Positions 25,113-33,331 of a stretch of DNA of 38,722 nucleotides are shown piece after piece. Position 1 is the first letter of the stretch, and each line of letters begins with the position of its first letter. The position numbers and the translations under genes were made by a program. Under the pieces are notes generated by a model. The model had not been told where the DNA came from, searched no databases, and was given only the letters and a program-made list of their open reading frames with translations. The stretch is from an uncultured Faecalibacterium sp. (GTDB taxonomy: Bacteria; Bacillota; Clostridia; Oscillospirales; Ruminococcaceae): the NCBI GenBank assembly GCA_934533135.1, contig CAKTBG010000029.1:1-38722 (forward strand), read 5' to 3'.

Positions 25113-25691
25113 GTGTCACAGACTACGAAACGTGCGCTGGAAGCATCGCTGAAAAAGCTCCTGCTGCAAAAACCGCTGAATAAGATCACGATCAATGACA
25201 TCACCGAGGACTGCGGCGTGAACCGCATGACATTCTACTATCACTTCAAGGACATCTACGATCTGGTGGACTGGATCATGGTGGAGGACGCGGCGAAAGC
25301 ACAGGAAGGAAAAACGTTTGAAACGTGGAGCGAAGCGTTTCTGGATATCCTGAACGAGATCCGGAACAATAAAGTTCTGGTACAGAATGTGTATCGCTCC
25401 ATCAGCCGGGAACAGGTGGAACAGTACCTATATAAGATGCTGGATCCGACGTTGCACGACTTCATAGACCGGGAGGCAACGGTTCTGTCGGTGCAGGATG
25501 CAGACAGACAGTTCGTGATCGACTTTTACAAGTACGCGCTGGTCGGCATGGTGCTGGAATGGATCCGAAAGGACATGAAAACCGAGCCGGAAGTGATGAC
25601 CGAGCGGTTGAATACCATGCTGCACGGCGATTTCCACCGTGCGCTGCTTCGGTTCAGCGCGGGCAATGGTACACAGAACACAGAGGACTGA
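25113..25691 (+). CDS. TetR/AcrR-family regulator (DhaS-like C-terminus)
   Basis: A one-component transcription factor. The N-terminal helix-turn-helix (TKRALEASLKKLLLQKPLNKITINDITEDCGVNRMTFYYHFKDIYDLVDWI) is typical of the subgroup with a TetR_C_8/DhaS-like C-terminal domain; MTFYYHF is its recognition-helix signature. The ligand is unknown. The start is most likely the GTG at 25113, behind AAGGATGGAG, giving 192 aa; an in-frame ATG at 25053 adds 20 residues without similarity. A strong terminator follows, so the downstream radical SAM gene is not in the same transcript but may be regulated by it. Confidence 0.85.
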   Translation: MSQTTKRALEASLKKLLLQKPLNKITINDITEDCGVNRMTFYYHFKDIYDLVDWIMVEDAAKAQEGKTFETWSEAFLDILNEIRNNKVLVQNVYRSISREQVEQYLYKMLDPTLHDFIDREATVLSVQDADRQFVIDFYKYALVGMVLEWIRKDMKTEPEVMTERLNTMLHGDFHRALLRFSAGNGTQNTED

Positions 25692-25725
25692 TCTGTGTAC
25701 ATTGTCAATCTTTAGACAACTTGGG

Positions 25726-25758
25726 CGTCGTGATGGGTTTTCCATCACGGCGTTTTTT
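25726..25758 (+). terminator. Intrinsic terminator of the TetR gene
   Basis: An 11-bp stem with one wobble (25726-25736 with 25742-25752), 5-nt loop and six T residues. Confidence 0.92.
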
Positions 25759-25893
25759 CTGTTTATGGCAAATTTCGTCTGGTTTGAGTAAGATAATGGC
25801 ATGGAAATACAGAGAAATGAAGGGCACTTCTCCAGCCGGAGCGCAGGGGAAACCACCCGACAGATCTTACGAATAACGCGGAGGAAATAGGTT

Positions 25894-27318
25894 ATGAACA
25901 CCACACTTGATTCGTTGACGCATAAAATGCAGCGTGCTGCTGTGGGCAAAATGGTCGATATGACCCTTTCTCATGTGAACAAAGACCGTCAGAAGGCCAT
26001 GGGGCAGCTGGTGGATGTTGCCAAGCAGTTCTACGGCGCATCGTTCAGCGAGGAAACCTATGAGCGCGCCCGCCAGACCCTGACCGACCCGGACAGCAAA
26101 TGGTCGAAGCTCATCGACTGCGTGCTGGATCAGACCGACCCGAATGTGGCGCGTACCACGGCTCTGAATCTGGGCTATGAGGCGTTCTTCCGGGGAACCA
26201 AGACCATCCGCGAGAACCGCGTCAAGTACCAGTGCAACATTCCGTGGCTGATCCTGTTCGATCCGACTTCGGCCTGCAATATGCACTGCGTGGGCTGCTG
26301 GGCCGGTGAGTACGGCCACAAGAACAACCTGTCGTTCGACGACATGGATAAGATCGTCACACAGGGCAAGGAGCTGGGCGTCTACCTGTATATGCTGACC
26401 GGCGGCGAGCCGCTGGTGCGCAAGGCCGACATCCTCAAGCTGGCCGAGAAGCACAACGATGCGCAGTTTGCCATCTACACCAACTCGACCCTGATCGACG
26501 AGGCGTTCTGCAACGAGGTCGTCCGTCTGGGCAACATCGCGTTCATGCTGTCCATTGAGGGTACTCCGGAGACCAACGACGCCCGCCGCGGCGACGGCCA
26601 CTATGCCGCCGTCATGAATGCAATGGATCTGCTGAAAAAGCACGGCATCCTGTTCGGCACCTCCATCTGCTATACCCGCGACAACATCGAGGCCGTGACC
26701 AACGACGACTTCATGCGGATGCTCTGCGACAAGGGTGCGCACTTCGGCTTCTACTTCCACTATATGCCCGTCGGCAACGACGCAGCTCCCGAGCTGATGC
26801 CGACCCCGGAGCAGCGCAAGTACATGATCGACCGCATCCGGTATCTGCGCTCCGAAAAGTGCGATATCCCGTTCTACCCAATGGACTTCCAGAACGACGG
26901 CGAGTTTGTCGGCGGCTGCATTGCAGGCGGCCGCAACTACTTCCACATCAACTCGGCCGGTGATGCAGAGCCCTGCGTTTTTATCCACTACTCCAACGCC
27001 AACATCCACGACAGCAGCATTCTGGAGATCCTGCGGAGCCCGCTGTTCATGGCGTATCACAACGGCCAGCCCTTCAATAAGAACCATCTGCGCCCCTGCC
27101 CGATGCTCGAAAACCCCGAGCTGCTGCGCCAGATGGTTCACGAGACCGGTGCCCACAGCACCGACCTGCAGAGCCCGGAGAGCGTCGATCACCTCTGCGA
27201 CAAGTGCAAGAGCTACGCCGCCAACTGGCAGCCTGCGGCCGATGAGATCTGGTCGCACACCAAGATCCGCGAGAGCCGCTACGAGAATTATAAGGACTGG
27301 AAGCCGAACCAGCAGTAA
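25894..27318 (+). CDS. Radical SAM protein with C-terminal auxiliary cysteines
   Basis: A radical S-adenosylmethionine enzyme. The 4Fe-4S motif is CNMHCVGC (Cys128, Cys132, Cys135), followed by LTGGEPL, which binds SAM, and IYTNSTLI. An N-terminal helical extension of about 115 residues precedes the barrel. The C-terminal part has GGCIAGGRNYFHINSAGDAEPCVF, RPCPMLENPELL and CDKCKSY, resembling a SPASM-like auxiliary cluster region. The length is 474 aa. The substrate is unknown; no small precursor peptide gene was found beside it, so RiPP maturation is not supported. The promoter is unclear (GATAAT near 25792 without a good -35). AGGAAAT is a modest ribosome binding site. Confidence 0.85.
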   Translation: MNTTLDSLTHKMQRAAVGKMVDMTLSHVNKDRQKAMGQLVDVAKQFYGASFSEETYERARQTLTDPDSKWSKLIDCVLDQTDPNVARTTALNLGYEAFFRGTKTIRENRVKYQCNIPWLILFDPTSACNMHCVGCWAGEYGHKNNLSFDDMDKIVTQGKELGVYLYMLTGGEPLVRKADILKLAEKHNDAQFAIYTNSTLIDEAFCNEVVRLGNIAFMLSIEGTPETNDARRGDGHYAAVMNAMDLLKKHGILFGTSICYTRDNIEAVTNDDFMRMLCDKGAHFGFYFHYMPVGNDAAPELMPTPEQRKYMIDRIRYLRSEKCDIPFYPMDFQNDGEFVGGCIAGGRNYFHINSAGDAEPCVFIHYSNANIHDSSILEILRSPLFMAYHNGQPFNKNHLRPCPMLENPELLRQMVHETGAHSTDLQSPESVDHLCDKCKSYAANWQPAADEIWSHTKIRESRYENYKDWKPNQQ

Positions 27319-27356
27319 GATTCTGATCTCTGCTCTGGTACGACCCTTCCGATAAT

Positions 27357-27416
27357 GCAGCGATCCCCCTTTCCCAAGTGCTGAGGCAGCACCGGAAAGG
27401 GGGATCGCTGCGTTTT
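27357..27416. terminator. Long bidirectional terminator
   Basis: A perfect 18-bp stem (27357-27374 with 27394-27411) continued by an inner 6-bp stem (27378-27383 with 27387-27392), then GTTTTAC on the plus strand. The stop of the converging minus-strand gene (27415-27417) touches the T-tract. Confidence 0.93.
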
Positions 27417-28233
27417 ACAGGAGAAGATTTTTGCACCACGCGGTGCAGGCGTCCGACTCTTTGAGACCAAGCTCCTGCCAGATACCGGCGTAATAGATGC
27501 CGGTCCGTGGATCTTTGGCGTTGTTTTTGCGGTTGCTCAGAATGTTGTTTTTATCATAGACGGGATTCTTTGTCCAAGTGCCTTTGGAAGCCCCATAGAG
27601 GGTCAGTACACGCTTTTTCGCAAAGGGCAGGATCCCGGCACCGGGAAAAGCAGGAGCAAACGATAAATGCCCGCTGGCCTTGTAGATCACGTTTGTGGGG
27701 ATGCAAGTTCGCTCCGGGATGGAGTGCGGATGCCACGGAGCCGTTTTCTGCTGTTCCGGCGTGGAGAGAATCTCTCCGACTTGGAGATATCCCCAGATGA
27801 CCTGCAGATCGCTGTCACGATAAAAATCGCCCGTGTGCCGGAGGTAGCGATAGCTGCCGTTCGGTCCCTTTGCGACGCGGTGAAAATTGCCGAAGAACAG
27901 AAAAATGTCACCGGGAGCAACACCGATGTGCTTCAGATAGGACGCGGAAGAGCTGATCTGCCCGAAAGCAGGGAACCAGCCTGCAGGTTTGAGCTTCCAA
28001 CGGTCTGAATTCAGGTCGGGGTCGATGTGACAATGGACGCCGTAACGCGTTTCTTTGTAGTTCAAATCGTGCAGAAGCTGATCGTAAGGGATACCGTTGC
28101 ATTCCAGTTCCGAAAAAGTATGGACATCCGGGGAGGGGATCGGGAAGGAGATCATTGTTCCGTCCTCTAAGATGGGGCTGACAATGCCGCCGTTGGCCGA
28201 ATCAAACCCTTTTCGGCTCAGAATCACTTTCAT
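27415..28233 (-). CDS. Nmad3-like protein (nucleotide modification associated domain 3)
   Basis: The opening MKVILSRKGFDSANGGIVSPI followed by GTMISFPIPS, and later HIDPDL, FGNFH and SGHLSFAP, match my memory of the Nmad3 family (PF18754). Such domains are predicted by comparative genomics to act with nucleotide or DNA base modification systems; activity is not established to my knowledge. The product is 272 aa. The start at 28233 follows AGGGAGGG; an ATG at 28302 lies upstream of the promoter. It has its own promoter and faces the radical SAM gene, with no modification or restriction gene adjacent. Confidence 0.75.
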   Translation of the reverse strand: MKVILSRKGFDSANGGIVSPILEDGTMISFPIPSPDVHTFSELECNGIPYDQLLHDLNYKETRYGVHCHIDPDLNSDRWKLKPAGWFPAFGQISSSASYLKHIGVAPGDIFLFFGNFHRVAKGPNGSYRYLRHTGDFYRDSDLQVIWGYLQVGEILSTPEQQKTAPWHPHSIPERTCIPTNVIYKASGHLSFAPAFPGAGILPFAKKRVLTLYGASKGTWTKNPVYDKNNILSNRKNNAKDPRTGIYYAGIWQELGLKESDACTAWCKNLLL

Positions 28234-28269
28234 GGAAAAGCCCTCCCTTGGTAACATCAAATCAAGCCG

Positions 28270-28298
28270 AGTATAACATCTCTCGGTCAGAGAAGCAA
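28270..28298 (-). promoter_or_regulatory. Promoter of the Nmad3-like gene
   Basis: Minus strand: TTGCTT (28298-28293), 17-bp spacer, extended -10 TGTTATACT ending at 28270. Confidence 0.7.
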
Positions 28299-28302
28299 GC
28301 AC

Positions 28303-28334
28303 AAAGAAAACGCCCTGTGCAGCGGCTGCACAGG
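28303..28334 (-). terminator. Terminator of the AI-2E transporter gene
   Basis: A perfect 9-bp stem (28314-28322 with 28326-28334), 3-nt loop; on the minus strand followed by GCGTTTTCTTTG. It lies 20 nt after the transporter stop. Confidence 0.85.
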
Positions 28335-28353
28335 ACGTTGGATGCAGAGGGGA

Positions 28354-29622
28354 TTACGGATTTTCGGGTGTTTCTGCTGCGGTTTCGGGAGCTGGGTCAT
28401 CCGGGTCGCCGAACTGGTCGTGATAGGTCTGCACCTGTTCGAGCTGGTCATTGCGGCGCAGGCCGTGAAAGACGAGCTTCCGGATGACGTCGTAGATGAC
28501 AGCAAAGAGCGGAACACCAACGATCATGCCCACAAAGCCCCACAGACCGCCGAACAGCAGGATGGCGAAGAGCACCCAGAAGCTCGACAGACCGGTGGTG
28601 TTGCCAAGGATCTTGGGGCCGATCACGTTGCCGTCCAGCTGCTGCAGGATCAGGATGAAGAGGACGAACCAGATCGCCTTGATGGGGTTCTGGATCAGGA
28701 TCAGCAGGGTGGCGGGAACGGCACCGATGAACGGCCCGAAGAAGGGGATGACATTGGTGACGCCGATGATGACCGACACCAGCAGGGCACTGGGGAATTT
28801 GACGATGACGCAGACGATGTAGCACAGCACACCGATGATGGCGGAATCGAGGATTTTGCCGTTGATGAAGCCGCCGAACATTTTGTCGGCATAGAGGACT
28901 TCTTCCACGATGAGGTCGGCCCAGTGGGGCTTGACGAGGCTGTACAGGATCATCTTGGCCTGTTTTGCGAACTGCTTGCGGCTGGCCAGCAGATAGACCG
29001 CCACGATGATGCCGATGAGCAGATTCTTGAACACCGTCACGACGTTCAGCACGCCGACGCCTACATTGCTGAGGATGTTCTGCATGGTGGGGAGAATGTT
29101 CTGCATCGAGGGGATGAAGGTATTCTTGACCCAAGCATCCAGATCGGTGGTCAGCTCGGTGTAGGTGTTGTCGATGAACTCCACCAGCGTCTGGTTGTTG
29201 GCGATGAATCCCAGCTGCGACAGCCAGTCGATGAAGTTGCCGATGTTATCCCGCGCCGTGAAATAGAGAGCTGTGACGCTGGAGATCAGCTGCGGCACGA
29301 CCATCAGGAACAGGGCGTAGACGAGCAGCAGCCCGAACAGGATGGTCAACGCAACCGACAGCGCATTGACCGCACCCTTGGCTTTGCCCGGGAAAAGCCG
29401 GTGGAGAAACCCCTCGATGGCATTGCAGACGGGCTTGAGCAGATAGGCGATCACAGCACCGTAGATAAAAGGCATCAGGATGTTGGTCAGGGTCGTCAGC
29501 GCAGCCCCGAAGCCCTGAAACCGGTAGATCAGAAAGAAAAAGATGATGCTGAGACTGATTGCGCCAAATCCCGCAAACATCCCGTAAAGATAGGGCTTGA
29601 TGTGCGGCTTTTTGTCCATCAT
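28354..29622 (-). CDS. AI-2E family transporter (PF01594)
   Basis: A polytopic membrane protein of the AI-2E/TqsA/YdiK family, which are small-molecule or ion exporters; the substrate cannot be told from the sequence. About eight membrane helices are visible, with signature segments LMPFIYGAVIAYLLKPV near the N-terminus, IPFFGPFIGAVPATLL, QQLDGNVIGPKILG and GLWGFVGMIVGVPLFAVIYD. The acidic, proline-rich tail (DPDDPAPETAAETPENP) is cytoplasmic. The ATG at 29622 is preferred because GGAG lies 6 nt upstream; ATGs at 29634 and 29667 lack a spaced site. The product is 422 aa. It lies 48 nt after the but stop on the same strand, so the two may be cotranscribed. Confidence 0.9.
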   Translation of the reverse strand: MMDKKPHIKPYLYGMFAGFGAISLSIIFFFLIYRFQGFGAALTTLTNILMPFIYGAVIAYLLKPVCNAIEGFLHRLFPGKAKGAVNALSVALTILFGLLLVYALFLMVVPQLISSVTALYFTARDNIGNFIDWLSQLGFIANNQTLVEFIDNTYTELTTDLDAWVKNTFIPSMQNILPTMQNILSNVGVGVLNVVTVFKNLLIGIIVAVYLLASRKQFAKQAKMILYSLVKPHWADLIVEEVLYADKMFGGFINGKILDSAIIGVLCYIVCVIVKFPSALLVSVIIGVTNVIPFFGPFIGAVPATLLILIQNPIKAIWFVLFILILQQLDGNVIGPKILGNTTGLSSFWVLFAILLFGGLWGFVGMIVGVPLFAVIYDVIRKLVFHGLRRNDQLEQVQTYHDQFGDPDDPAPETAAETPENP

Positions 29623-29638
29623 GCGAAACTCCATTCCT

Positions 29639-29665
29639 GCCGCGGGCAGCAGGAGATCCCGCGGC
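29639..29665 (-). other. GC hairpin between but and the AI-2E gene
   Basis: A perfect 8-bp stem of G and C only (29639-29646 with 29658-29665) with an 11-nt loop, directly after the but stop and before the transporter start. There is no T-tract, so it may stabilise the 3' end of the but mRNA or lower downstream expression. Confidence 0.5.
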
Positions 29666-29670
29666 ACCTG

Positions 29671-31017
29671 TTAAATTTTGTTGCTCCTGCGCCAGATGTG
29701 AAGCTTTTCGGCCTCTGCGATGAGCTCCTCGCGGAAGTCGGGGTGGGCGACGCTGATGAGAGCCTCTGCCTTTTCCCATGCGGTCAGACCCTTGAGGTTG
29801 ACGCAGCCGTACTCGGTACACAGATAGTGGATGTTGGCGCGGGTATCGGTGACGATGCTGCCGTTTTCCAGCGTCGGGCGGATGCGGCTCTCAAGCTTGC
29901 CGGTCTTTTTATTCATAAAGGTAGAGGACAGGCAGATGAAGCTCTTGCCGCCCTTGGAAAGGTACGCACCCAGCACAAAGTCCAGCTGGCCGCCCGCACC
30001 CGAAATGTGCTTGACGCCCGCGCTCTCGGCGTTCACCTGACCAAAGAGGTCGATATCGACGGCGTTGTTGATCGAGATGAAGTTGTCGAGGGCGGAAATG
30101 CTGCGGATGTCGTTGGTGTAATCGACCGGGGCGGACATACACTCGGGGTTGTTGTCGAGGTAGTCGTACATCTTCTTGGTGCCGGCACCAAAGGCGTAGA
30201 CCTGACGGCCCTTGTCGAGGTTTTTGTGTGCGCCGGTGATCTTGCCAGCCTTGGCGATATCCACGAATGCGTCTACATACATTTCGGTATGGACGCCCAG
30301 ATCCTTCAGGTCGCTCTGGGCGATCAGGTTGCCGATGGCGTTGGGCATACCGCCGATGCCAAGCTGCAGGCAGGCACCGTTGGGGATCTGCGGAACGATC
30401 AGGTTGGCCACCTTGAGATCGACTTCCGTGGCAGCACCGGGTGCCGCCATCTGGCCGATGGGCGGGTTGTCGCCCTCGACGATGCCGGTGACCTGCGAGA
30501 TGTGGATGCAGTTCTCCATACCGCCGAGGCAGCGGGGCATATTGGTGTTGACTTCCACGATGATCTTCTTGGCCTTTTCACAGACGGCCCCCAGATGGCT
30601 GGCACTGGGGCCGAAATTGAAGTAGCCGTGCTCGTCCATCGGAGTCACCTGAAAAACGGCCACATCCACCGGATCGGGGCTTTCGCGGTAATAGCGGGGC
30701 AGCTCCGAATAGCGGATGGGGGAGTAGAAGGAAAAGCCCTGTGCAATGGCCTTCCGCTCGATGCCGCCCATGTGCCAGCTGTTCCACGTCAGGTGGGCAG
30801 CGGGGTCGTCGATCTGGAAGATCGCAGGCACCCACATCAGGATGCCGCCCCGGAAATTGACATTCTCAAGTGTGGGCATCCGTTCTGCCAGAGCTGCATC
30901 CACCGCCACAGGGGTGTTGACCGCCCAGCCGTAATCGACCCAGTCGCCGCTCTTGACCAGAGAAGCAGCCTGTGCAGCAGTCATTTTCTTCTGTGCGTAC
31001 AGTTCCATAAAATCCAT
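29671..31017 (-). CDS. but: Butyryl-CoA:acetate CoA-transferase
   Basis: The enzyme swaps CoA from butyryl-CoA to acetate, releasing butyrate and acetyl-CoA; this is the final step in the main gut butyrate producers and explains their acetate use. The 448-aa sequence has the CoA-transferase family I/4-hydroxybutyrate type layout: [18 protein letters not shown] near the start, [30 protein letters not shown], the [10 protein letters not shown] glycine loop, and the catalytic glutamate (Glu245) in [11 protein letters not shown]. The ATG at 31017 is preceded by GGAGAGG. An ATG at 31008 is an alternative. It is divergent from coaD and the rest of the butyrate pathway. Confidence 0.95.
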   Translation of the reverse strand: MDFMELYAQKKMTAAQAASLVKSGDWVDYGWAVNTPVAVDAALAERMPTLENVNFRGGILMWVPAIFQIDDPAAHLTWNSWHMGGIERKAIAQGFSFYSPIRYSELPRYYRESPDPVDVAVFQVTPMDEHGYFNFGPSASHLGAVCEKAKKIIVEVNTNMPRCLGGMENCIHISQVTGIVEGDNPPIGQMAAPGAATEVDLKVANLIVPQIPNGACLQLGIGGMPNAIGNLIAQSDLKDLGVHTEMYVDAFVDIAKAGKITGAHKNLDKGRQVYAFGAGTKKMYDYLDNNPECMSAPVDYTNDIRSISALDNFISINNAVDIDLFGQVNAESAGVKHISGAGGQLDFVLGAYLSKGGKSFICLSSTFMNKKTGKLESRIRPTLENGSIVTDTRANIHYLCTEYGCVNLKGLTAWEKAEALISVAHPDFREELIAEAEKLHIWRRSNKI

Positions 31018-31067
31018 TATAAACCATCCTCTCCGATAATGACATTAAGGAATTGTAAATTCCAACT

Positions 31068-31098
31068 TAGTTATAACATTAACAAAGAGTGAAATCAA
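31068..31098 (-). promoter_or_regulatory. but promoter with overlapping Rex-like site
   Basis: Minus strand: TTGATT (31098-31093), 17-bp spacer, TATAAC (31075-31070). Overlapping the -10 and spacer, minus-strand bases 31085-31068 read TTGTTAATGTTATAACTA, matching 12 of 14 defined positions of the Rex consensus TTGTTAANNNNTTAACAA with one perfect half-site. Rex is the NADH/NAD+-sensing repressor of fermentation genes in many Firmicutes. Confidence 0.6.
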
Positions 31099-31269
31099 TA
31101 TCTTTCCGATAAAAATTGCCCAAGAAGCAAGTTGACTAAAATTCTTAGCTTTTTGTGCGGATAGTTTGGTACAATAAAAATAAAAATTTTTGAAAAAACA
31201 CTTGATAAAATTTTGACGATGTGGTTTACTTATAGCGTAGCAAGTGGATGCGGCAGTGTGCAGAGTTGA

Positions 31270-31287
31270 TTGTTTAAAAATTAACGA
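31270..31287 (+). promoter_or_regulatory. Second Rex-like site upstream of coaD
   Basis: TTGTTTAAAAATTAACGA matches 12 of 14 defined positions of the Rex consensus. It ends 26 nt before the coaD -35. Confidence 0.45.
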
Positions 31288-31313
31288 AATTGCGCAGAAG
31301 TTGCAAAGGCTGC

Positions 31314-31342
31314 TTGCACATAAAACCGGAAAGTGCTATCAT
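31314..31342 (+). promoter_or_regulatory. coaD promoter
   Basis: TTGCAC (31314-31319), 17-bp spacer, extended -10 TGCTATCAT ending at 31342. Confidence 0.65.
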
Positions 31343-31395
31343 GGCAGAACCAAAACGCGCTTTTCCAAAGGCGCACCAAGGAGGTTTCCCACAGG

Positions 31396-31896
31396 ATGGC
31401 AACAGCAATTTATCCCGGTTCGTTTGATCCGGTAACACGGGGTCATCTCGATATCATCAAACGTGCGGCCAAGATCAACGACAAGCTGATCGTAGCCGTG
31501 CTCATCAACAGCGCGAAGCATCCGCTGTTTACCGTGGAAGAGCGGGTGACTCTGCTACAGGAGTGCTGCAAGGACATCCCCAACGTCACGGTGGAGAGCT
31601 TCGACGGCCTGACCGTGGAGTTCGCTAAAAAGCGGCACGCATCGGTCATGGTGCGGGGGCTGCGGGCAGTGACGGATTTCGAGAATGAGATCCAGCTGGC
31701 ACAGACCAATCACGCATTGATGCCCGGCATCGAGACCATGTTCCTGGCCACCAGCATCAAGTGGAGCTATCTGTCCTCGACCATCGTCAAAGAGGCGGCT
31801 CGCTACGGCAGCAACATCTCCAAGTTCGTTACCCCCTGCGTGGAGGCGGCGGTTCATGAAAAGATGGAACAGCTGCGGCAGAGCGGAGAGCTCTGA
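31396..31896 (+). CDS. coaD: Phosphopantetheine adenylyltransferase
   Basis: CoaD adenylates 4'-phosphopantetheine with ATP to dephospho-CoA, the penultimate step of coenzyme A synthesis. The nucleotidyltransferase signature [16 protein letters not shown] opens the protein; [23 protein letters not shown] and [22 protein letters not shown] follow. The length of 166 aa is standard. The start at 31396 has AAGGAGG about 11 nt upstream; an earlier in-frame ATG at 31333 lies inside the promoter -10. Its place between but and the butyrate operon links CoA supply with a CoA-thioester pathway, though coaD is usually unlinked to it. Confidence 0.96.
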   Translation: MATAIYPGSFDPVTRGHLDIIKRAAKINDKLIVAVLINSAKHPLFTVEERVTLLQECCKDIPNVTVESFDGLTVEFAKKRHASVMVRGLRAVTDFENEIQLAQTNHALMPGIETMFLATSIKWSYLSSTIVKEAARYGSNISKFVTPCVEAAVHEKMEQLRQSGEL

Positions 31897-31906
31897 ATGA
31901 CCCGAT

Positions 31907-31928
31907 AAAATGTCCGCAGGGCATTTTT
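31907..31928 (+). terminator. Weak terminator after coaD
   Basis: A 9-bp stem (31907-31915 with 31919-31927) with one wobble, a 3-nt loop and terminal T residues. Some readthrough into thl is likely because no strong thl promoter was found. Confidence 0.6.
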
Positions 31929-31993
31929 ATAAAGAGAGCGTTTTTATATTCACCCAATATACACATTTATACACACATCAGGAGGCTTTTGAC

Positions 31994-33211
31994 ATGAAGA
32001 AAGTTGTTATCGCATCCGCCTGCCGTACCGCGATCGGTAAGTTTGGTGGCACTCTGGCAAACGTTCCCGCTGCAGAGCTGGGCTCTATCGTCATCAAGGA
32101 GGCTATCAACCGCGCCGGCATCACCGCTGAGCAGGTCGATCATGTTTACATGGGCTGCGTGATTCAGGCCGGTCTGGGCCAGAACGTTGCTCGTCAGGCT
32201 TCCCTGAAGGCTGGCCTGCCCATCGAGACCCCCGCTGTCACTGTCAACGTGGTCTGCGGCTCTGGTTTGAACTGCGTCAACATGGCAGCTCAGATGATCG
32301 AGGCCGGCGATGCTGATATCGTGGTCGCAGGCGGCACGGAGAACATGGATATGGCTCCGTTCGCAATGATGAAGGCTCGTTACGGCTACCGTATGGGTTC
32401 TCCCATGGGCAAGAGCGAGCTGGTCGATACCATGGTCAACGATGCTCTGTGGGATGCCACCGGCTTCAACAAGCACATGGGCATGACCGCTGAGAACGTC
32501 TGCACCAACGAGACCTACCAGAAGAAGTACGGCTACAGCCCCATCACCCGCGAGATGCTGGACGAGTTCGCATACAACAGCCAGCTGAAGGCTGACAAGG
32601 CCATCAAGGACGGCGCTTTCAAGGACGAGATCGTTCCTGTTGTCATCAAGGGCAAGAAGGGCGACACCGTGTTCGATACCGATGAGGGCCCCCGTCTGAG
32701 CGCTCCCGAGGTTCTGGCAAAGCTGAAGCCCGCCTTCACCAAGGACGGCATCGTCACCGCTGCTAACTCTTCCGCCATCAACGACGGCGCTGCTGCTCTG
32801 GTCGTCATGAGCGAGGAGAAGGCTAAGGAGCTGGGCGTGAAGCCTCTGGCAACCTGGGTCGCCGGTGCTCTGGCAGGCGTTGAGCCCGAGGTCATGGGTC
32901 TGGGCCCCATCGCTGCTACCAAGAAGGTCATGGCCAAGACCGGCATGACCGTTGCCGATATGGATCTGGTCGAGGCCAACGAGGCATTCGCAGCACAGTC
33001 CATCGCTGTCGGCGAGGCTCTGGGCTTCGATAAGGACAAGCTGAACGTCAACGGCGGCGCAATCGCTCTGGGCCACCCGGTCGGCGCTTCCGGCGCTCGT
33101 ATCCTGGTCACCCTGCTGTACGCTATGAAGCACCGTGGTGCTCACAAGGGTCTGGCTACCCTGTGCATCGGCGGCGGCATGGGCTGCGCTACCATCGTTG
33201 AGATGGACTAA
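31994..33211 (+). CDS. thlA: Acetyl-CoA C-acetyltransferase (thiolase)
   Basis: Thiolase condenses two acetyl-CoA to acetoacetyl-CoA, the first step to butyrate. The acylated cysteine is Cys88 in NVVCGSGLN; the second active-site parts are [17 protein letters not shown] (His) and CIGGGMGCA (Cys). The length of 405 aa is slightly above the usual 390-395. The start at 31994 follows CAGGAGG; an ATG at 31910 lies in the coaD terminator. It is the first gene of the thl-crt-hbd-bcd-etfB-etfA series. Codon use is strongly biased, like fusA and tuf, indicating very high expression. Upstream DNA (31929-31993) is AT-rich but lacks a clear promoter. Confidence 0.96.
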   Translation: MKKVVIASACRTAIGKFGGTLANVPAAELGSIVIKEAINRAGITAEQVDHVYMGCVIQAGLGQNVARQASLKAGLPIETPAVTVNVVCGSGLNCVNMAAQMIEAGDADIVVAGGTENMDMAPFAMMKARYGYRMGSPMGKSELVDTMVNDALWDATGFNKHMGMTAENVCTNETYQKKYGYSPITREMLDEFAYNSQLKADKAIKDGAFKDEIVPVVIKGKKGDTVFDTDEGPRLSAPEVLAKLKPAFTKDGIVTAANSSAINDGAAALVVMSEEKAKELGVKPLATWVAGALAGVEPEVMGLGPIAATKKVMAKTGMTVADMDLVEANEAFAAQSIAVGEALGFDKDKLNVNGGAIALGHPVGASGARILVTLLYAMKHRGAHKGLATLCIGGGMGCATIVEMD

Positions 33212-33245
33212 GCTCCATCACTGGAGATCCTGACTGAATGACAGA

Positions 33246-33286
33246 CCCGGGCAGGGGAGGAACCGGAGAGCCTGCTCTGGCCCGGG
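33246..33286 (+). other. Hairpin between thl and crt
   Basis: A 7-bp GC stem CCCGGGC/GCCCGGG (33246-33252 with 33280-33286) without a T-tract, in a 120-nt gap. It may be an RNA processing or partial termination point that sets the thl to crt ratio. No convincing crt promoter was found. Confidence 0.4.
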
Positions 33287-33331
33287 GACTGTTTATGATA
33301 ACTGATAAGATTTGAATTGGAGGTTTTCACA

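Larger units (their letters stand above)
31018..31395. other. but / coaD divergent regulatory gap
   Basis: About 380 nt without a gene. It holds the but promoter, a GGAATT-GTA-AATTCC inverted repeat in the but leader (31049-31063), two Rex-like sites, an AT-rich centre and the coaD promoter. Other -10-like words (TACAAT at 31170) have no good -35. Confidence 0.6.

Noticed and set aside
25894..27318. RiPP biosynthesis locus around the radical SAM protein
   Set aside because: No small precursor-like ORF, transporter or peptidase is adjacent; the neighbours are a TetR regulator and an unrelated converging gene.
28342..31092. A 916-codon plus-strand ORF antisense to the AI-2E and but genes
   Set aside because: Both minus-strand proteins are clearly recognisable families; the plus-strand reading is acidic low-complexity shadow sequence without any known domain or ribosome binding site.
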